64,000 nt of DNA from NCBI RefSeq assembly GCF_041381155.1, contig NC_091143.1:23897695-23961694 (forward strand), in the 5' to 3' direction. This DNA is from Argopecten irradians. Taxonomy: Eukaryota > Mollusca > Bivalvia > Pectinida > Pectinidae. Shown here one piece after another: positions 1-13,206 of this stretch (the first letter of the stretch is position 1; each line of letters opens with the position of its first letter). The notes below the pieces were generated by a model. It saw only the letters and a program-made list of their open reading frames with translations. It was not told the DNA's origin and made no database searches. The translations under genes were made by a program, and so were the position numbers.

Positions 1-942
1 GCGCATTGATAGTCAACTAACGCGCGATAATTAGGACGACGGCGGGAAAAATAATATGTCTCGCGGTATGAATATTAACATTTAATTCATTTTAATGATA
101 GTGTTCAGAAGGTGATGATGGATATAGTATTAATGGTAAGCTAATTACGTTTGCATCTCCACAAAGTTATCAATCCCGTTTAACATTCCCATTATAAAAA
201 ATAAAAGCCGCTTTGGAAAGGAAGTTGGTCTTTGATGAAAATTGCTTAACATAGGTATGGAGTAATGTGTCATTTGGTAGATAAATAAGACAAAGCCAGC
301 CACATGAACGATGCTAAGATACACGGTGTCAGTCGAATTAACATTCCGTATCTTATTGTTAAATGAAGCGTGACGTTTAGCGCACTTTCTCCCACGTTAT
401 GGATCGTATTCAGCGGTAATAACTGGGGTATATTTTGTTAATCTAAATTATCATTAATAATGCCAAACATTAAAAATTGTAGGAGACATTCACCCTACGT
501 AAATGGCGATTCCAGCTCGTTGACAATTAAGGAAATCCCACTTACTACTTACACCCGGTAACATTAATGTCAATTAACACCCTCGGTGGATTTATAAATT
601 ATGCATAGTTTCCATGGATTTGTAAACATAAAGCAGTGGCACTGTAATAACCTCTATAGGACTTTATTATAATTAGAATAAACACATTTCTTTCAATGAT
701 GAGGTTTGAGAAAGGTCAAACTTGAAATTGACCCAGAATAGTAGAGCAGATATGATCTAATTAAACGCCTACTGATCTAATGGAAAATGTGACAACCTGT
801 GTATTCTTATGTATCGACCATGCACGTGTTACTTTTTAAATATGTATCACAGGACCATGTATCGACCATGCTATCGTAATTCAATTTTACGAATGAACAA
901 TCTTCAGATTACGATTATTAAAATGATTCGTTTTTATTTTAG
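1..942. other. AT-rich non-coding stretch
   Basis: No open frame, RNA gene or clear repeat is visible. The missing first exon of the gene whose second exon starts at 943 may lie here or left of the window; no single ATG-plus-donor stands out. Confidence 0.5.
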
Positions 943-2813
943 ATATCAGTTGTATGTCTTATGTTGACCAACGCTTACGTCATCGAAGCCAGTTTTAAGC
1001 GTTCAATCTGGAACAGCAGGATTGTTGGTCTGAAAAGGTCGCTGGACAACATTGATCAGGACCCTCATAGAAAGAGCCTGGGCTATCTATTCCGAGGATG
1101 GCCTCCACGATATAACAGGAAGAGGAATAATTATAGTGAGTTTCATAACTAACCATGCACTCATTTGGTACAAAATATAATACCTATACATTGGTCATGT
1201 CACCAACTGAACTTTCGGTTAAACCATGCAGAGAGATTGACGAAACGCATAGAAAATGATGTATCCATATTTGGAATAAAAAGAGAAAAGTAAAAACTGT
1301 GTTCAATTTGTTGAAATATATTTCTATTGTTAATATAATTCTATCAAAGACCGACCGAGCGTTTGATATTGTAAATCTGCGACTAACATACTATCCTATT
1401 CGAAAAGTCATACATCTGTACATACTATCAGACGTGAGTTATAAGATAGTTCATACCCAATAAACCCCAAACATCTAAGTTATTTAACATTTATAGTAGT
1501 TCTACCATGACCTGACTATCAAATGTTAAAATTAATATTCACCTCATGATGTGATAGATCATTACGAATATTAATGTCGTACACTTAAATTTGTCAATGA
1601 TATACGTATTTTAATAACTGCTCACCTTATAAGTAATGATAGATAAAACAATAACTGTCAATCACGATCTTGTTTTAGGAACACCGCCACCGCCAGAGAC
1701 TGTGCTTGATGGCAACCAAATCGTACGATACGGTAGTATAATTAACATATTTATTATCATTTTTGATTTACGCATCTGACGTAGAAAAGATATTGCTTTT
1801 CTCTGTAGGGTCCTGACCCTTATTAAAGCATCTCAATGGAAAACCGGTGAATAACACACAAATCATGTGATATTTTTTTGTTTGCTAGAGGAAATATCAC
1901 TAAGTTAATAAAGATTTTAAAGCAGATATTATTAATTTACCAAAAATACATAAATAAGATAAAATTTGTTTGCAAACATTTGTAAAAATCCGCTACGCGG
2001 ATTCACACAGTTCGCAAACAAACTTTCTCTCATAACTCGATGAAATTAAAAAATAGTGACATCAATCTTTTAATGAGAATAATATTTAGGTTGTTTTAGC
2101 ATTATTCTGATTATTCTCTTGAGTTTATCAATAATTTAATACAAATAATTCAGAGAGGTACTAATAAGCGCATGTTTAAAACAAATGTACAAGTTTACAA
2201 TTCAGTTGCGGTGCATTGAAAACATGTATGACTTCATCATAATACTAGATGTTAATTTTTTCAGACTATGCAAAAATAACCTCAAACTTCTAACCCATGA
2301 AAATGTGTGTAACAAATGAAATGAAATTATTGATAAATATATTTAAGATTAAAATGTGGATTTTATAAAGAGTAGTTTCCCTTCAAAATTTGGTAAAATT
2401 ATTCGTATATAGATATGTTCTTCAGCAGTAACAGGAAGCAATTGCATAGTTGTGGTTATGATGATATATACCTTTTACAACATGTGTCAGAATACATAAC
2501 TGAAATGAACAGATTTTCTAAATTGTTACCGTTGTGTCTGCTTGGATGCTGCGATTACTATTATGCAATATTTATGTGATGCTGTGAAAACAGTATTCGT
2601 TGTTCATTTACCAGATTTGTTTGCATATGGCTTTGATAACTTTAACCTGATGACAAATGAGTTTTTGTCGCAATGAAAATTATTGAAACGAAACATCTGA
2701 ATTACTTATAGCCTATTTACGTCAAAATTTATTAGCTATGATAATACTAAATCATCCCTACTGACTATCTTATATGACCATGTCTACTTTCAGATCTACT
2801 GGGATACTACTGA
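943..2813 (+). CDS. small basic secreted protein, possible propeptide (first exon missing)
   Basis: Three exons join in one frame: 943-1135, 1679-1732 and 2794-2813, with TGA at 2811. Each has a good acceptor (TTTTATTTTAG, TTGTTTTAG, CTACTTTCAG); the donors are GTGAGT and GTAGTA and both introns are phase 1. The first visible exon opens with a hydrophobic run (ISVVCLMLTNAYVIEA) that looks like the second half of a signal peptide, so an ATG exon should lie upstream. The mature part is about 70 aa, basic, with Lys-Arg pairs (SFKR, GLKR, NRKR), a Trp-Pro-Pro segment, a PPPP stretch and a tyrosine-rich end (DLLGYY). The dibasic sites would suit a processed neuropeptide or hormone precursor; the composition would also suit a matrix protein. 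The family is not recognised. A polyadenylation signal follows at 2858. Confidence 0.5.
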
Positions 2814-2857
2814 AGTCAGGACAAGCGGTACAACACAACCAACGCGATATCATACAT

Positions 2858-2863
2858 AATAAA
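2858..2863 (+). terminator. polyadenylation signal AATAAA
   Basis: Canonical hexamer 45 bases after the TGA of the small secreted protein gene. It supports that stop as the true end. Confidence 0.55.
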
Positions 2864-3029
2864 CCATATTATTATATTAATATAATTTGTTTACATTTAT
2901 TTAAGAATGCATTAAACATATAAAACAACATTTTTTTCATTATTTATGAAAGTCGTTCATCTTGCTTTGAAGCAAAATTTGATTTCAAATATTGAATATA
3001 GTGATGCGATCCTCTTCGCCGTAGGGGAG

Positions 3030-3106
3030 ATTTCCCTTTAGCTCAGTTGGTAGGGCGGCAGACCAGTAAATACGGGGTTGGGCTTCGAGCCCGGCTGACG
3101 ACACAC
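3030..3106 (+). repeat. tRNA-derived SINE head or tRNA pseudogene
   Basis: A box A-like segment (TTTAGCTCAGTTGGTAGGG) is followed about 30 bases later by a box B-like segment (GGGCTTCGAGCCCG). The acceptor and anticodon stems do not pair well, so this is not a working tRNA. A short unrelated tail runs into the MITE at 3154. Confidence 0.6.
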
Positions 3107-3153
3107 TACTCTCGCACTGTACGTTGCACTTCCCTTGGTTTGTATTTTTTTAT

Positions 3154-3292
3154 GTATTTGCATATTACAGAGCACAAATTACGTCGTTTTCTCAGAAAAG
3201 TATGACGTTATCCACTGAAACATGGACGTCACAATCAATACCTACCCGCAAGGGCAGATAACTCTGTAATATGCAAATACCGAATACAGAAT
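3154..3292 (+). mobile_element. MITE family A, copy 1 (left arm shortened)
   Basis: The ends are inverted: GTATTTGCATATTACAGAG at the left against CTCTGTAATATGCAAATAC at the right. The right arm holds the family core (GACGTCAC, then CCTACCCGCAAGGG). The left arm lacks the matching TTATCTCCCTTGCGGGTAGG block present in other copies. There is no coding capacity, so movement would depend on a transposase in trans. Confidence 0.75.
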
Positions 3293-4176
3293 GGCCTATC
3301 GACGTAATAAAAAACTTGCTGTTGCTACTTGTGACGGTTTGTCTTGATATGATGGACATTTGTGTATAGTAAACAAGGACTCATGATACCCCCGTCATTA
3401 TTCTATTAATTTAAGAGCCTTCATTCGTAAGAATGTAACATACACTATTGCGATTGTTGATTTTTTTATATAATAAGTACAAATTGTAACTCATGTGAAT
3501 CTTATTTCTAAAAATGTTTGTGTTGATGACGTACTTATGACGTCATAGTGTTACATTACATATATCAACGTATTAAAAACAGGAAAATATAGAATAATAA
3601 GTATAAAGCTATTTTTGAAAAGATTGAAATAAGGATTAAAGCCACAATATACGTAACTTTCGACAAAAAGTCAAGTTAGATTCGACCCCGATATTGTTAC
3701 TATTTGTAGATGTTGTTGAAATTAAGTTGTAAAAAAAGAATATTTATAATGGTTTCTTGATAACTTTGGTACACCATTTGTTGAAAGTCGATATTTGTAA
3801 ACATGCCTTATGGTAGTCACACGACGTTCTCGGCAACGACGTTACTATGTCGGCTAACTTCGGCTTGTGTGACTAAATGGGACCCACCTAACGATGTTCA
3901 ATACTTATTTGATTTTTTTATCAAAATTTTTCGAATCATTATCGCTCATCTTGACTTCGATTTAGTCCTGTTTCTGCTTAATTTACATCAGAATTGTTCC
4001 AACATTCTTCTAAATCATAAAAAATAGGAGAGATACTGATATTGGGATTTTAAAAGATGAGCAAATGTAAACACAATATGAGAATACAATGAGAGCATAA
4101 TATATACGATTCTTTTTTGTTATTGTAATGAGACGTTATACGTAAGTGTGACACTAATCTCGGTCACATTGTTGAG
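3293..4176. other. non-coding spacer between two MITE copies
   Basis: AT-rich. One 74-codon open frame at 3803-4027 shows no protein-like composition or splice context and is read as chance. Confidence 0.5.
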
Positions 4177-4368
4177 TATTCTGTATTTGCATATTATAAA
4201 GTTATCTCCCTTGCCGGTAGGTAGTCATCGTGACGTCATTTCTTTATAAGCACAAATTACGTCGTTCCTTATGAAAAAACTATGACCTTTATGCTCACAA
4301 TTATACTACATAACAAGCAATACTATCCGTAAGGACAGCTAACTCTGTAATATACACATGCAGAATCC
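4177..4368 (+). mobile_element. MITE family A, copy 2
   Basis: The left end TATTCTGTATTTGCATATTA is followed by TTATCTCCCTTGCCGGTAGG and GTGACGTCA. The right end has CCGTAAGGACAGCTAACTCTGTAATATAC and GCAGAAT, roughly the inverse of the left. The element is about 190 bp and non-coding. Confidence 0.75.
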
Positions 4369-6098
4369 GTATCCAATGAATTTTGTTGTCATTGTTCTGA
4401 TATACGCTACTGGTCATATTTCTGTATAATATTTTGAATCATTTTCAAAATCCATGACGTTATGTACATTTTTGTAATTGCTCGTATGATGACGCCAAAA
4501 TCGTAGCGGCTACAATAACCTTAGTGGTCCAGCTGTCTCTACATTTGATAACTTGCTATCAATATCTTGGTTGTTGAATCTAACCTGAATGATTACTTCC
4601 AGGATTCTGAACGTGAACAGCGTTTAACATGGCTTTATCCGATACTTTTGAAATTGAACTTCTTAGTATCAGAACGTGAAATAACAAGACAGTCTTGATC
4701 AGCAATATATATGTGTGGGCAGATAAAGGCAAAATTGATCTAGAAATCAAACTGCAGAATTTAAATGCAAAGGTGCAGACAAATTGATGAGCCATCATGA
4801 AAGATGGCAATGCGTGCAGTCATGTTAGTACAAGGTTCACCCAACCATAGGAAGTGGTACGGCCTCGTGAAATACGTATTCTTATCAGTAATCTACATTG
4901 TCCTGCAATAACTGTATTTAGAACTCAATCAATACTCACAATCAATACTCAAAAGCCATATCATATACTTGTCGCAATGTTTGCGGATTTTTTTTTATTG
5001 AGGTTCGAAACAATCAGCTAATAAGTAAGTGGTATTCTATATTTCTTTTACATTTCTTAAGAAATCAGTGTTATACCATTAAACATTACCTTGATTTAAC
5101 AGTGACACAAACATCAACAATGTTGTTCAGAGTACGCATGTACTAAATGCGAGAAATCCTACCATATACAATGTACAACATTTATTGATGAAAATACTAT
5201 AAATATGAAGATAAACGATACTTTAACATTAAGGTAAGATATTTTGAAATATTTTCAATATGGTACGCATAAAGTGGCATGCAAAAGTGATAATAATAGA
5301 GGAAGCCTATCAAAACGTGTGCACTTACAACATCTAGTTTACATCTACTACAAAACATATGAAAAAAGTCAACATGATATTCTGATAAAATAATTCAAAT
5401 AAAAAAAAAACCGCTACGGAACAAGATACTTAACAAAATATCAGCATCATTTACAAGTGAGCCCACAAATTCTCATTTGTGCATTTAACTTCATTGTTAT
5501 TTCACTGTAAACAAAACGTAATTTATTGTCACCTTGGTGACCTAATGGCATGCTCATTATAAGGTGCCATAATGTATTACATGTGTCTGTATAAGTGGGA
5601 ATACATTTACTAATATTTATCACCTTAGATCTATACGTAGAACTAAGCCTTTGTCCTTATCACATCTGTACTCATTTAAATGATGTTATTCGAAAAACTA
5701 TCATTAGAAGTCGTTTTATTACACACCTATAAGTTCATAGTAACCCGAAAGGTCACCAGCGATAACTGTTATGTCTATCACAGCAAATGTCAACTGCATA
5801 AATATATCTTAATATATCTAAAAGAAAAACAAACACCTTTGAACTTGAGAATTAATGTATATTTCGTACGCAACAAAAGTAATTAAATTGTTTTTAAGTT
5901 GAATTTAGAAACAGATTTGACATCTTTCGAGTGTGATTTCATTTTTCTTTAATGTTTCATAAAAATAGAAAACAATTAACTTCATGTTTGATGGTTATAC
6001 GTTTCCGACTTTACACATTAGTATGCTGGAGGGTATGTGATCTAGGTGGTATTTAGGGAAAGGAAATTCGGGAGTTAGAGGAAAGACATCATACCATT
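4369..6098. other. AT-rich intergenic region upstream of the Q/N/G/W-rich gene
   Basis: No supported gene. The open frames of 60-76 codons here have no recognisable content. The last 100 bases should hold the promoter of the next gene; no strong TATA box is visible. Confidence 0.45.
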
Positions 6099-9000
6099 AT
6101 GAAGCTACACATCGCCATACCAATAGTCTGCCTGGCCTGTCTAGGACAAGGTTAGTTAACTTCTATTGATGAATTCCAAAGCCAATTCTATCTAGATGTG
6201 TACACATAGAAATGTTTTTAGTTAAAAATCTGTAATTGATTTTCACTCGAACTAGTCAAATTATAGACTTTTAATACCACATACGATATGGAGCGAAAAG
6301 AAAACATTTTATGTTAAAAATTTGGATTAGAGGTCAAATATATTTTATACCACACAAATACAATAAGGATAATATAATTTTATTTTTATATGTTTGTTGT
6401 TAAATGTTCATAGCTATTTCAGATACACATCTTAATATTTGGTTAATCTGATGTCTTTGTTAATCTGTAACTATTTGATATTGTATAAATCATCTTTTTA
6501 GTAAATGTTTAAGATTATCTGATCGTTAGAGACATGAAATATGATTTTCAATGCGTTTTTATATGTCTTTTATGTAACCTTATCAAAACATTAAACGATG
6601 CAATAGACGTAATTATTTTTACGTTTTGATTATACATCTGCTATTGCAACAAAATAAAAAGGATCATTCATGTGTGATTTATAAAGTAAGCGATGTTGTT
6701 TCCATAATCAAAAGTTTGCATCTAAAAGTAAATTCAATGCTTACAAATGCATTTCGAGGAGTTTGTGTATTTTCTCAGTCAGTCGAAGTTATACTAATAC
6801 AGTATCATGTATTTGTATCGTAATTCAATAGTGTACACCACCGGTGAAGTAACCATATCCTCAGTAAGTTTCGCCCAGGAACTTGTAAACCAAAAGCAAT
6901 GCACGATAATTATTTATAAATATTTTGATGAACTCTTTATCAAAATTTTAAAATAACGTAACCATTCAATGTTTCTAGTCCTGTCTCAAAGCAGCAACAA
7001 CGACCAATCAACCTTCCAAAGTAGTAATGTACATAATTCAAATCTTATCCAATGGCCCGGTCAACAAATGTCAGCGACAAATTTTGAAATGGGTCCAAAT
7101 GGAGTACAATTAGGCCAAAATAGAGGTTTCCAAGATGAAAGTCAAGGGGCACCTTGGCAAGGAGGTGGAACGAATTTCAACTTACAAGGAGGACCTAACT
7201 GGGGTATGTTTATTGTCTCCTTCCTTCGTTTGCAGTGGTCATTCTTATGTCACCATTTTTACCATTGTACCTTCATTTTGTTCTTGCTCGGAGTAATGAT
7301 TATCTTTTAAAAATGGATACTTTTTGAAAATTCAGATTTTAAGTGAAATCATTTTGATTTTTTCTTCGTTTTTGTTGATTTTAAAGTAGTGTTTCGTTGC
7401 AACTTTCTCTTATGGAAGGTAGAATGAATGAGTTACCATCATGGAGATACTAATACCGATTTTTAGCGGAAGTTAGATTTTCCTCTCAAATGGTAACTTG
7501 CGACAAAAGCAAAATACTTTTCATCGTTTTATTTTCTCCGTTATATTACTAATTGGCTAGAAAGATGTATTTCTCGTTCTACGCTAAGACTGAAATGCTG
7601 TAAGAATACTCACACAGAAGGAATTCTCTTTTTCTTACCAAATTCGACGTTTTAACAGGTTGGCCACAATGGTATCCTTCATGGCAAACGGGTTCTACTC
7701 TCGGTTCCTGGTTTAATACAGGTACAGCTAGCCCTGTAGCCTTCTTTATTATTGAAGCAATGTATAAATCATAATTATATCATTGCAACAAAGCATTTTT
7801 TGTGTTAATAACAATGTGTCATTTTTGTCGTATTGTTATTTTAACATGTGCGTTTTTAAATATCCATGCTATATTCACAATATTTACATCAGTAAGACGG
7901 TCGACTTTATAGCCTATTGGTATTATTAACATGACTAACTGTGATGTTTGCTATTGACTTATTTATCATCCTTATGTTATGTCTATGTTTTACAGCAATA
8001 TTCAAAACGTTCTAAACGGTCTAGGGCTTCGACACTTTATAATATACAAATTATTAGCCACCAATTACTTTATAAAATTAATTAAAAGTCCACTTCCTTT
8101 CCGAAACGACTTTATATTTTTGAATTGGGAATGTAAGACGAGATTGATATTTTGTAGAGTTACAAAGGTCATTAGCTTATTGTTAATACTACACTTATCA
8201 TCACCTTTGGAAAATGTTGTTAAAATAATTCAAACGTTAATTTCATACCGCTGATCGTATAATGTTTTCTGCCGTTGTCCTAATTACCGTGCGTTAACAG
8301 CTGTCACAGCGCCGGACGACAAACCAGCGAAATTCACTTTATATAACTGTCAACATATTTTACTCAAGCAAACTTTGTTTGGTGTTATGACCTCATCTCA
8401 AACTATCTTATAGGATTATCGGTTTTTAAGCTTAATTTTTGTTTCGAAAATGAAGTGGGCCTTATCACAATTAACCATTTAATTTCGATAATAACCAAAT
8501 TATGTTGATTGTTATTAGATCAATACCACAGCGTTCCGTTGCTTTATCTGAGTAGGAACCTGGTCATAGTAACGTTATATAAAAAAAACTACCCTTAAAC
8601 TGAGGAGGTTCTACCTCCTGCATTCCAACTTTTCATAATTGCGTCCGTCAAATAGAGGTTTGTTTAGATCAGTAAGCACTTTGAAAGTAACGCTATCAAT
8701 CGATAACTATCTACATTTTGTTTCTCTCTAAAATCACTATCGCTTTTGCTATTTTTCAATGAGAGGAATAACATCGTATAGCTGGTAATTTTTGCTGATT
8801 AAAAAATCGTATAAGTATAGGTTTGTGTGTATGGGACTAATTCATTGTTCCGCGAAATCGCAAAAATACGGCATTGATGGCAGTTGGCATCTGGTTATAT
8901 ATATGGCATAGTGTTACATGTTTAATATTTAAGTTCGCATCTGTCCGAACTGAAATTAATTATGTTTTCAGTATGTAAATGTCGTGGTGAAACCATTTCA

Positions 9001-12000
9001 TTAGAGGTCAAATCAAATAAAAAAATTTGAAATAGAGATGAAAGACTTGATAGTTTATGTTAAAACAAAGTTAGTAAAGAGCAGTTATTTTCCCCGACGT
9101 ATCGAGTTCCTTACAAAACATATATGGTAGTTATATGACATTACAATGGAGCCTAACCTAAATCATCACTCTCTGTAACACAATAAAAGGAAAACTATGA
9201 TACCATCACATTTTGATGGATGAAAAAATTAGTTGTATACTTTAAATTTATTCCTCAAAACTTTATCATTGTAGGGGGACCAGACAATCAGCCGTGGCAG
9301 ATTAACAACTTTTCCCCAAATGGAGGTAAATAAATATAAAATCATTTTGTAGAATGGAACACATACACTTTATCTTCGTATAAAATTATGTAAGACGTGT
9401 TTGATAAATACTAATATGTTATATATGATGTCATTTTAACTGACTTTCTAATTTTTTTTAAATGTTATTTTCAAAATTACTTAGCATGGTTCTACATTCA
9501 AACAGTTGTCCTGTCCTGTCATCAAGGATATATATGAGAATCAGATTTAGATTTATCTTATACTATAAAGATAATATTGAAGAATATAATAGAACTATAG
9601 ATATTGTATTCCAAGTAGCATTTCCAATATCATTACTATTAACCAGAGTATTTTCGCGTATAATTTTTTTCAACGTATTCACAAATTAACAAATTCCTGA
9701 TCACGGTTTCTTACCTTCAATCGTGCATTTATGTTTTATATTCAATTATATTCGGGTAAAATTCGAATTCGCATTCGAGTTCTTTCACCAAATTTCGAAA
9801 AAATGTAAAAAAAAAAAATGCGAAAATAATGTACATGGATGGTGTAATTATCTATATCTATGCATTATTAATAATCGAAATATTATTCATAATTAAACAA
9901 TGTAAACGAATGTTAAATTAAAAAATTTGAACAATTCCAGGACAAGGTTTTCAGTGGTGGCAGCAATCCCAGGGACCAAACGGCGGTAAGTTACGGTTTT
10001 ATTATCACTGCCATCAAAGGCGATCATAATTATCTATTTGAATGGTAAAGTTCTTCCGTATGTTCAGTTGCGTCTATGATTTATATATTCAGTTTTTCAT
10101 CTTATATAAATGTCTTGGTAAACAAATACACTGAAATTTTCTTTATAAGAAGGATGGATTTATTTATTTATACCTATTCTTTTTATAAAATGTATTCATG
10201 CAATTCTGCTCTTTTAGGTAACTTCCAGCAGAGTAGTTTTAACCACATGATGGGCCCACAGCAATGGAATAATAACAATAATAATAACGGACCTTTCGGT
10301 AGGTAATATTGTGTGTGTATCGTGGTATCGCAAATAACAATGCCATATTACCCTTAGAATTAATGTTTCAGTCACCGATCTTGTTCTGTCTGATGCCATA
10401 TATATCATAATTAAATTTTTAGCTAACTTTTTATATACAACGTTAAGAAAACTAACACTGGAAGCAGTGGCAGTGTTTATTATTTATTTATTTATTTATT
10501 TTATTATTATAATATTTTATTTGCATTTAGTTAGAAACTTTCGAATTGTTTTTACGTTATTAAGTAAGCATCACCATTTAAACACTATAATCAAATAAAT
10601 AAAATCAAACGATCAACTGCCGTCAATGTGTATATATACATTTATAAATTTATAAATATATTATACATTTATAAATGGTAGATATTTGGCGATCAGTAAA
10701 TTATCATAAAATGTTTGTCTACGATTTAAGGTTCACAGTTCGGTGGAAACTTACAGCAAGGATGGTTTTCACAGAACCAGGGAGGATGGCCCAATTCTAT
10801 GGGTTTCAATGGTAAGTGATGATATTATAAGGCTTCAAAGCGAAACAAATTATTTATAATATGTTTTGTTATATTGATTATACGACTAAATCTCAATGAT
10901 TGTCCAATGATAAATATTGTTTATGCTCACACGGTGTGGGGCATCTATAACTTGCCTTTGCATAGTAGAGCATGCATTTTGATTATTATAATAAAGTTGC
11001 GCAATTCAATAAATCTATAATGGTTATTTTATCCAGGAGGAAATGGAAATCCGTCGCAATCATTCGGGTGGAACAGTTTCCAGAATGGTAAGTGAAAAGT
11101 ATATCTCAGAAATTTGCATATAATTCATTTCCACCTAAATCTCATTTTATTTTCGTAATACTTTGTCTGATTTGTCCTGTACACCTTTAATCAGTACAAT
11201 GAATCCGTTCAAATCTCATCGGTCTATTTTGTCCTGTACAAATTATGGATTATATGTACACTGTACAATTTCTAGAGCATTCGTACAAATCTCACCCGGA
11301 CTTTTTTGTCCTGTACAATTTATGGGGTATCTTTACAAATCACACCCGGTCTAATTTGCCCTGTAGAATTTATGAAGTATTCGTACAAATCACACCCGGT
11401 CTAATTTGTTCTGTACAATTCATGGAGTATCCGTATAAATCTTCCCTGGACTAATTTGCCCTGTACAGTATTCGTATCAATCATAACGTGCAATAATCCA
11501 CCTAAATTTAATCTCTACGGCTTGTTGTTTTCTTATAGTAAATAATGCGTTTAAAAATCGAACACGTTCACATAAGTTGTTTTCACTAATATGCAAATTG
11601 AGGATTTTTTTAACGATATGTTTGTTTTGACAGGTCCTTGGCAACAATGGAACAATGGGTTTCAGCAGCAAGGACCATGGAACTCATGGAACTCATGGAA
11701 CAATATGAACAACATGAACAATATGAATAATATGAACTTTAACCCCTGGAACCAATGGAATCAAGGTAACCCCTGGTCAAATGGTAACCAATGGAATCAA
11801 GGTAACCAATGGGGTCCAGGCAATCAATGGGGTCAAGGCAATCAATGGAATCCATGGAATCAAATGAATGGCATGGGACAATGGTCAGGATCAGGTAAAT
11901 AGAGATGTTATGTTGATTTATAAGATAGATTTATTATATTGGTAATCAACGTCCATTTATGGTAATGTAGTTTTGTCTCAAGACTTATTTTTTTCTTAAC

Positions 12001-12174
12001 TCAACTAGACGAGAAGGTTTGGGCCACAAGCTATACCCATTAACCTAATACCTGTGTCGACTTTTTATAGGTATGGCTTTCTCACGGCGGACCAATACAG
12101 TAGAAACAACACGTAATGAATCTCCCTCACAAAACCAACAACAGATGATTGTAGGCTCAGGCCCGAGCTTTTAG
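6099..12174 (+). CDS. secreted Gln/Asn/Gly/Trp-rich low-complexity protein, ten exons
   Basis: Exons at 6099-6150, 6979-7203, 7659-7721, 9275-9325, 9941-9985, 10218-10298, 10731-10811, 11037-11087, 11634-11894 and 12071-12174 join into one frame of about 337 aa ending in TAG. All nine introns are phase 1 with GT-AG ends, so every internal exon is a multiple of three (225, 63, 51, 45, 81, 81, 51 and 261 bases). The first exon gives MKLHIAIPIVCLACLGQ; with VLSQ from the second it forms a signal peptide. The mature chain is rich in Q, N, G and W. The exon at 11634 holds an N-N-M run and about six W-N-Q-G-N-type repeats. The C-terminus is short and charged, with RR. It has no cysteine pattern or known domain. 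It resembles extracellular matrix, silk or adhesive proteins in composition only. An AATAAA follows at 12461. Confidence 0.8.
11165..11475 (+). repeat. about 51-bp tandem repeat in intron 8
   Basis: About six units built on CTGTACAATTTATG, a GTATTCGTACAAAT segment, CACCCGGTCTAATTTG and TCCTG, diverged from one another. The unit is close to 17 codons, so open frames run through it, but no acceptor-donor pair frames it. Confidence 0.75.
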
Positions 12175-12460
12175 GTACAACCGGCACTGCATAACAGCAA
12201 TATCAAGTGTGTGTTCAAGGAATATTTTGTTTATATATTTATTCCATTAAATTATTTCGAAGAAGCTTGTGTTCTTTCATATATTATGAATATTTCAATA
12301 TTTCAATTTATTTACATATAGCCCTATATAGTCAATGGGAGGGGAGTTGCGTTCAAATTAGCGTAATCGCAATGATGTATGAATACGAACGCAGTGCATT
12401 TTCGGACTAATTCTAGTTCACGCTTTGAAGATTTTGCGTCATAACGGATTTCAAAATAAC

Positions 12461-12466
12461 AATAAA
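12461..12466 (+). terminator. polyadenylation signal AATAAA
   Basis: It lies 287 bases after the TAG of the Q/N/G/W-rich gene and is the first canonical hexamer on that strand after the stop. Confidence 0.55.
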
Positions 12467-13104
12467 GAGTTTTTTATTAGATCCAATTAAATATGTATTT
12501 GACATTAAAACATACGTGTGTACGGTCACTCATTTCACCTAAATAGGCAGAACATCTGATTGTCGGAGAACAATTCTTGGATTCTACTGGTTTCCAGAAA
12601 AAAAAAAAAAAAAAAAAAAACCTTACCCGAAACAGTATCATCAGCTTTACCTCCGTTTTTTGCATTCAAAATAGGCTACACACACCATACAAACACTTGT
12701 CTATCCTCCGTACGTATACTTTGAAATAAAAGCCATGACTATGAAGAATTAAGTCTATATCGCGTTCGTAGACCGATACATACATGAAAACATTCAGCAG
12801 CTCAACGGTCATACCATCAAAATAGGCTATCTCACAGTAACTTTCCTCGGTTGAAAATCAAATATGGTTGCTCGCTCCACTTCGGACCGCAACACTACCT
12901 TGGCAACGATACATACCGGTAGTCGTTCCGCCTCGGTTATCTCAATTTTTATTCGAGATGGACATCATTGATATATGATCAAATTAAAAAACACAACACA
13001 TTTCAAAAATAATTGAAAGCTGTCATTGTTACATTTCAAATCAAACTGCAGCTATACATTCACTTATTACTTATTTATGTGAATATATATATATAGAATG
13101 AACA
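12467..13104. other. non-coding spacer with a 23-base A run
   Basis: The A homopolymer at 12598-12620 may be the tail of an old retroposed copy; no flanking duplication was found. Nothing else is recognised. Confidence 0.4.
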
Positions 13105-13206
13105 GTGTTTTAATTGCGTTAAAGGTGGTATGAACGCAATGGGATACAGACATTTGATACAAGTATCCTATTGCGTTCATACTACCTTTAACGCAATCAA
13201 AAACAC
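13105..13206. repeat. hairpin with about 43-bp arms
   Basis: The left arm 13105-13147 (core TTGCGTTAAAGGTGGTATGA) and the right arm 13163-13206 are near-perfect reverse complements around a 15-base loop. It is non-coding, either a small foldback or MITE or a relic of one. Confidence 0.85.

Noticed and set aside
3030-3106. A functional tRNA gene
   Set aside because: The boxes are present but the acceptor and anticodon stems do not pair.
11245-11454. 69-codon frame through the 51-bp repeat in intron 8 of the Q/N/G/W-rich gene
   Set aside because: The neighbouring exons at 11037 and 11634 join without it, and no acceptor-donor pair of matching phase surrounds it.
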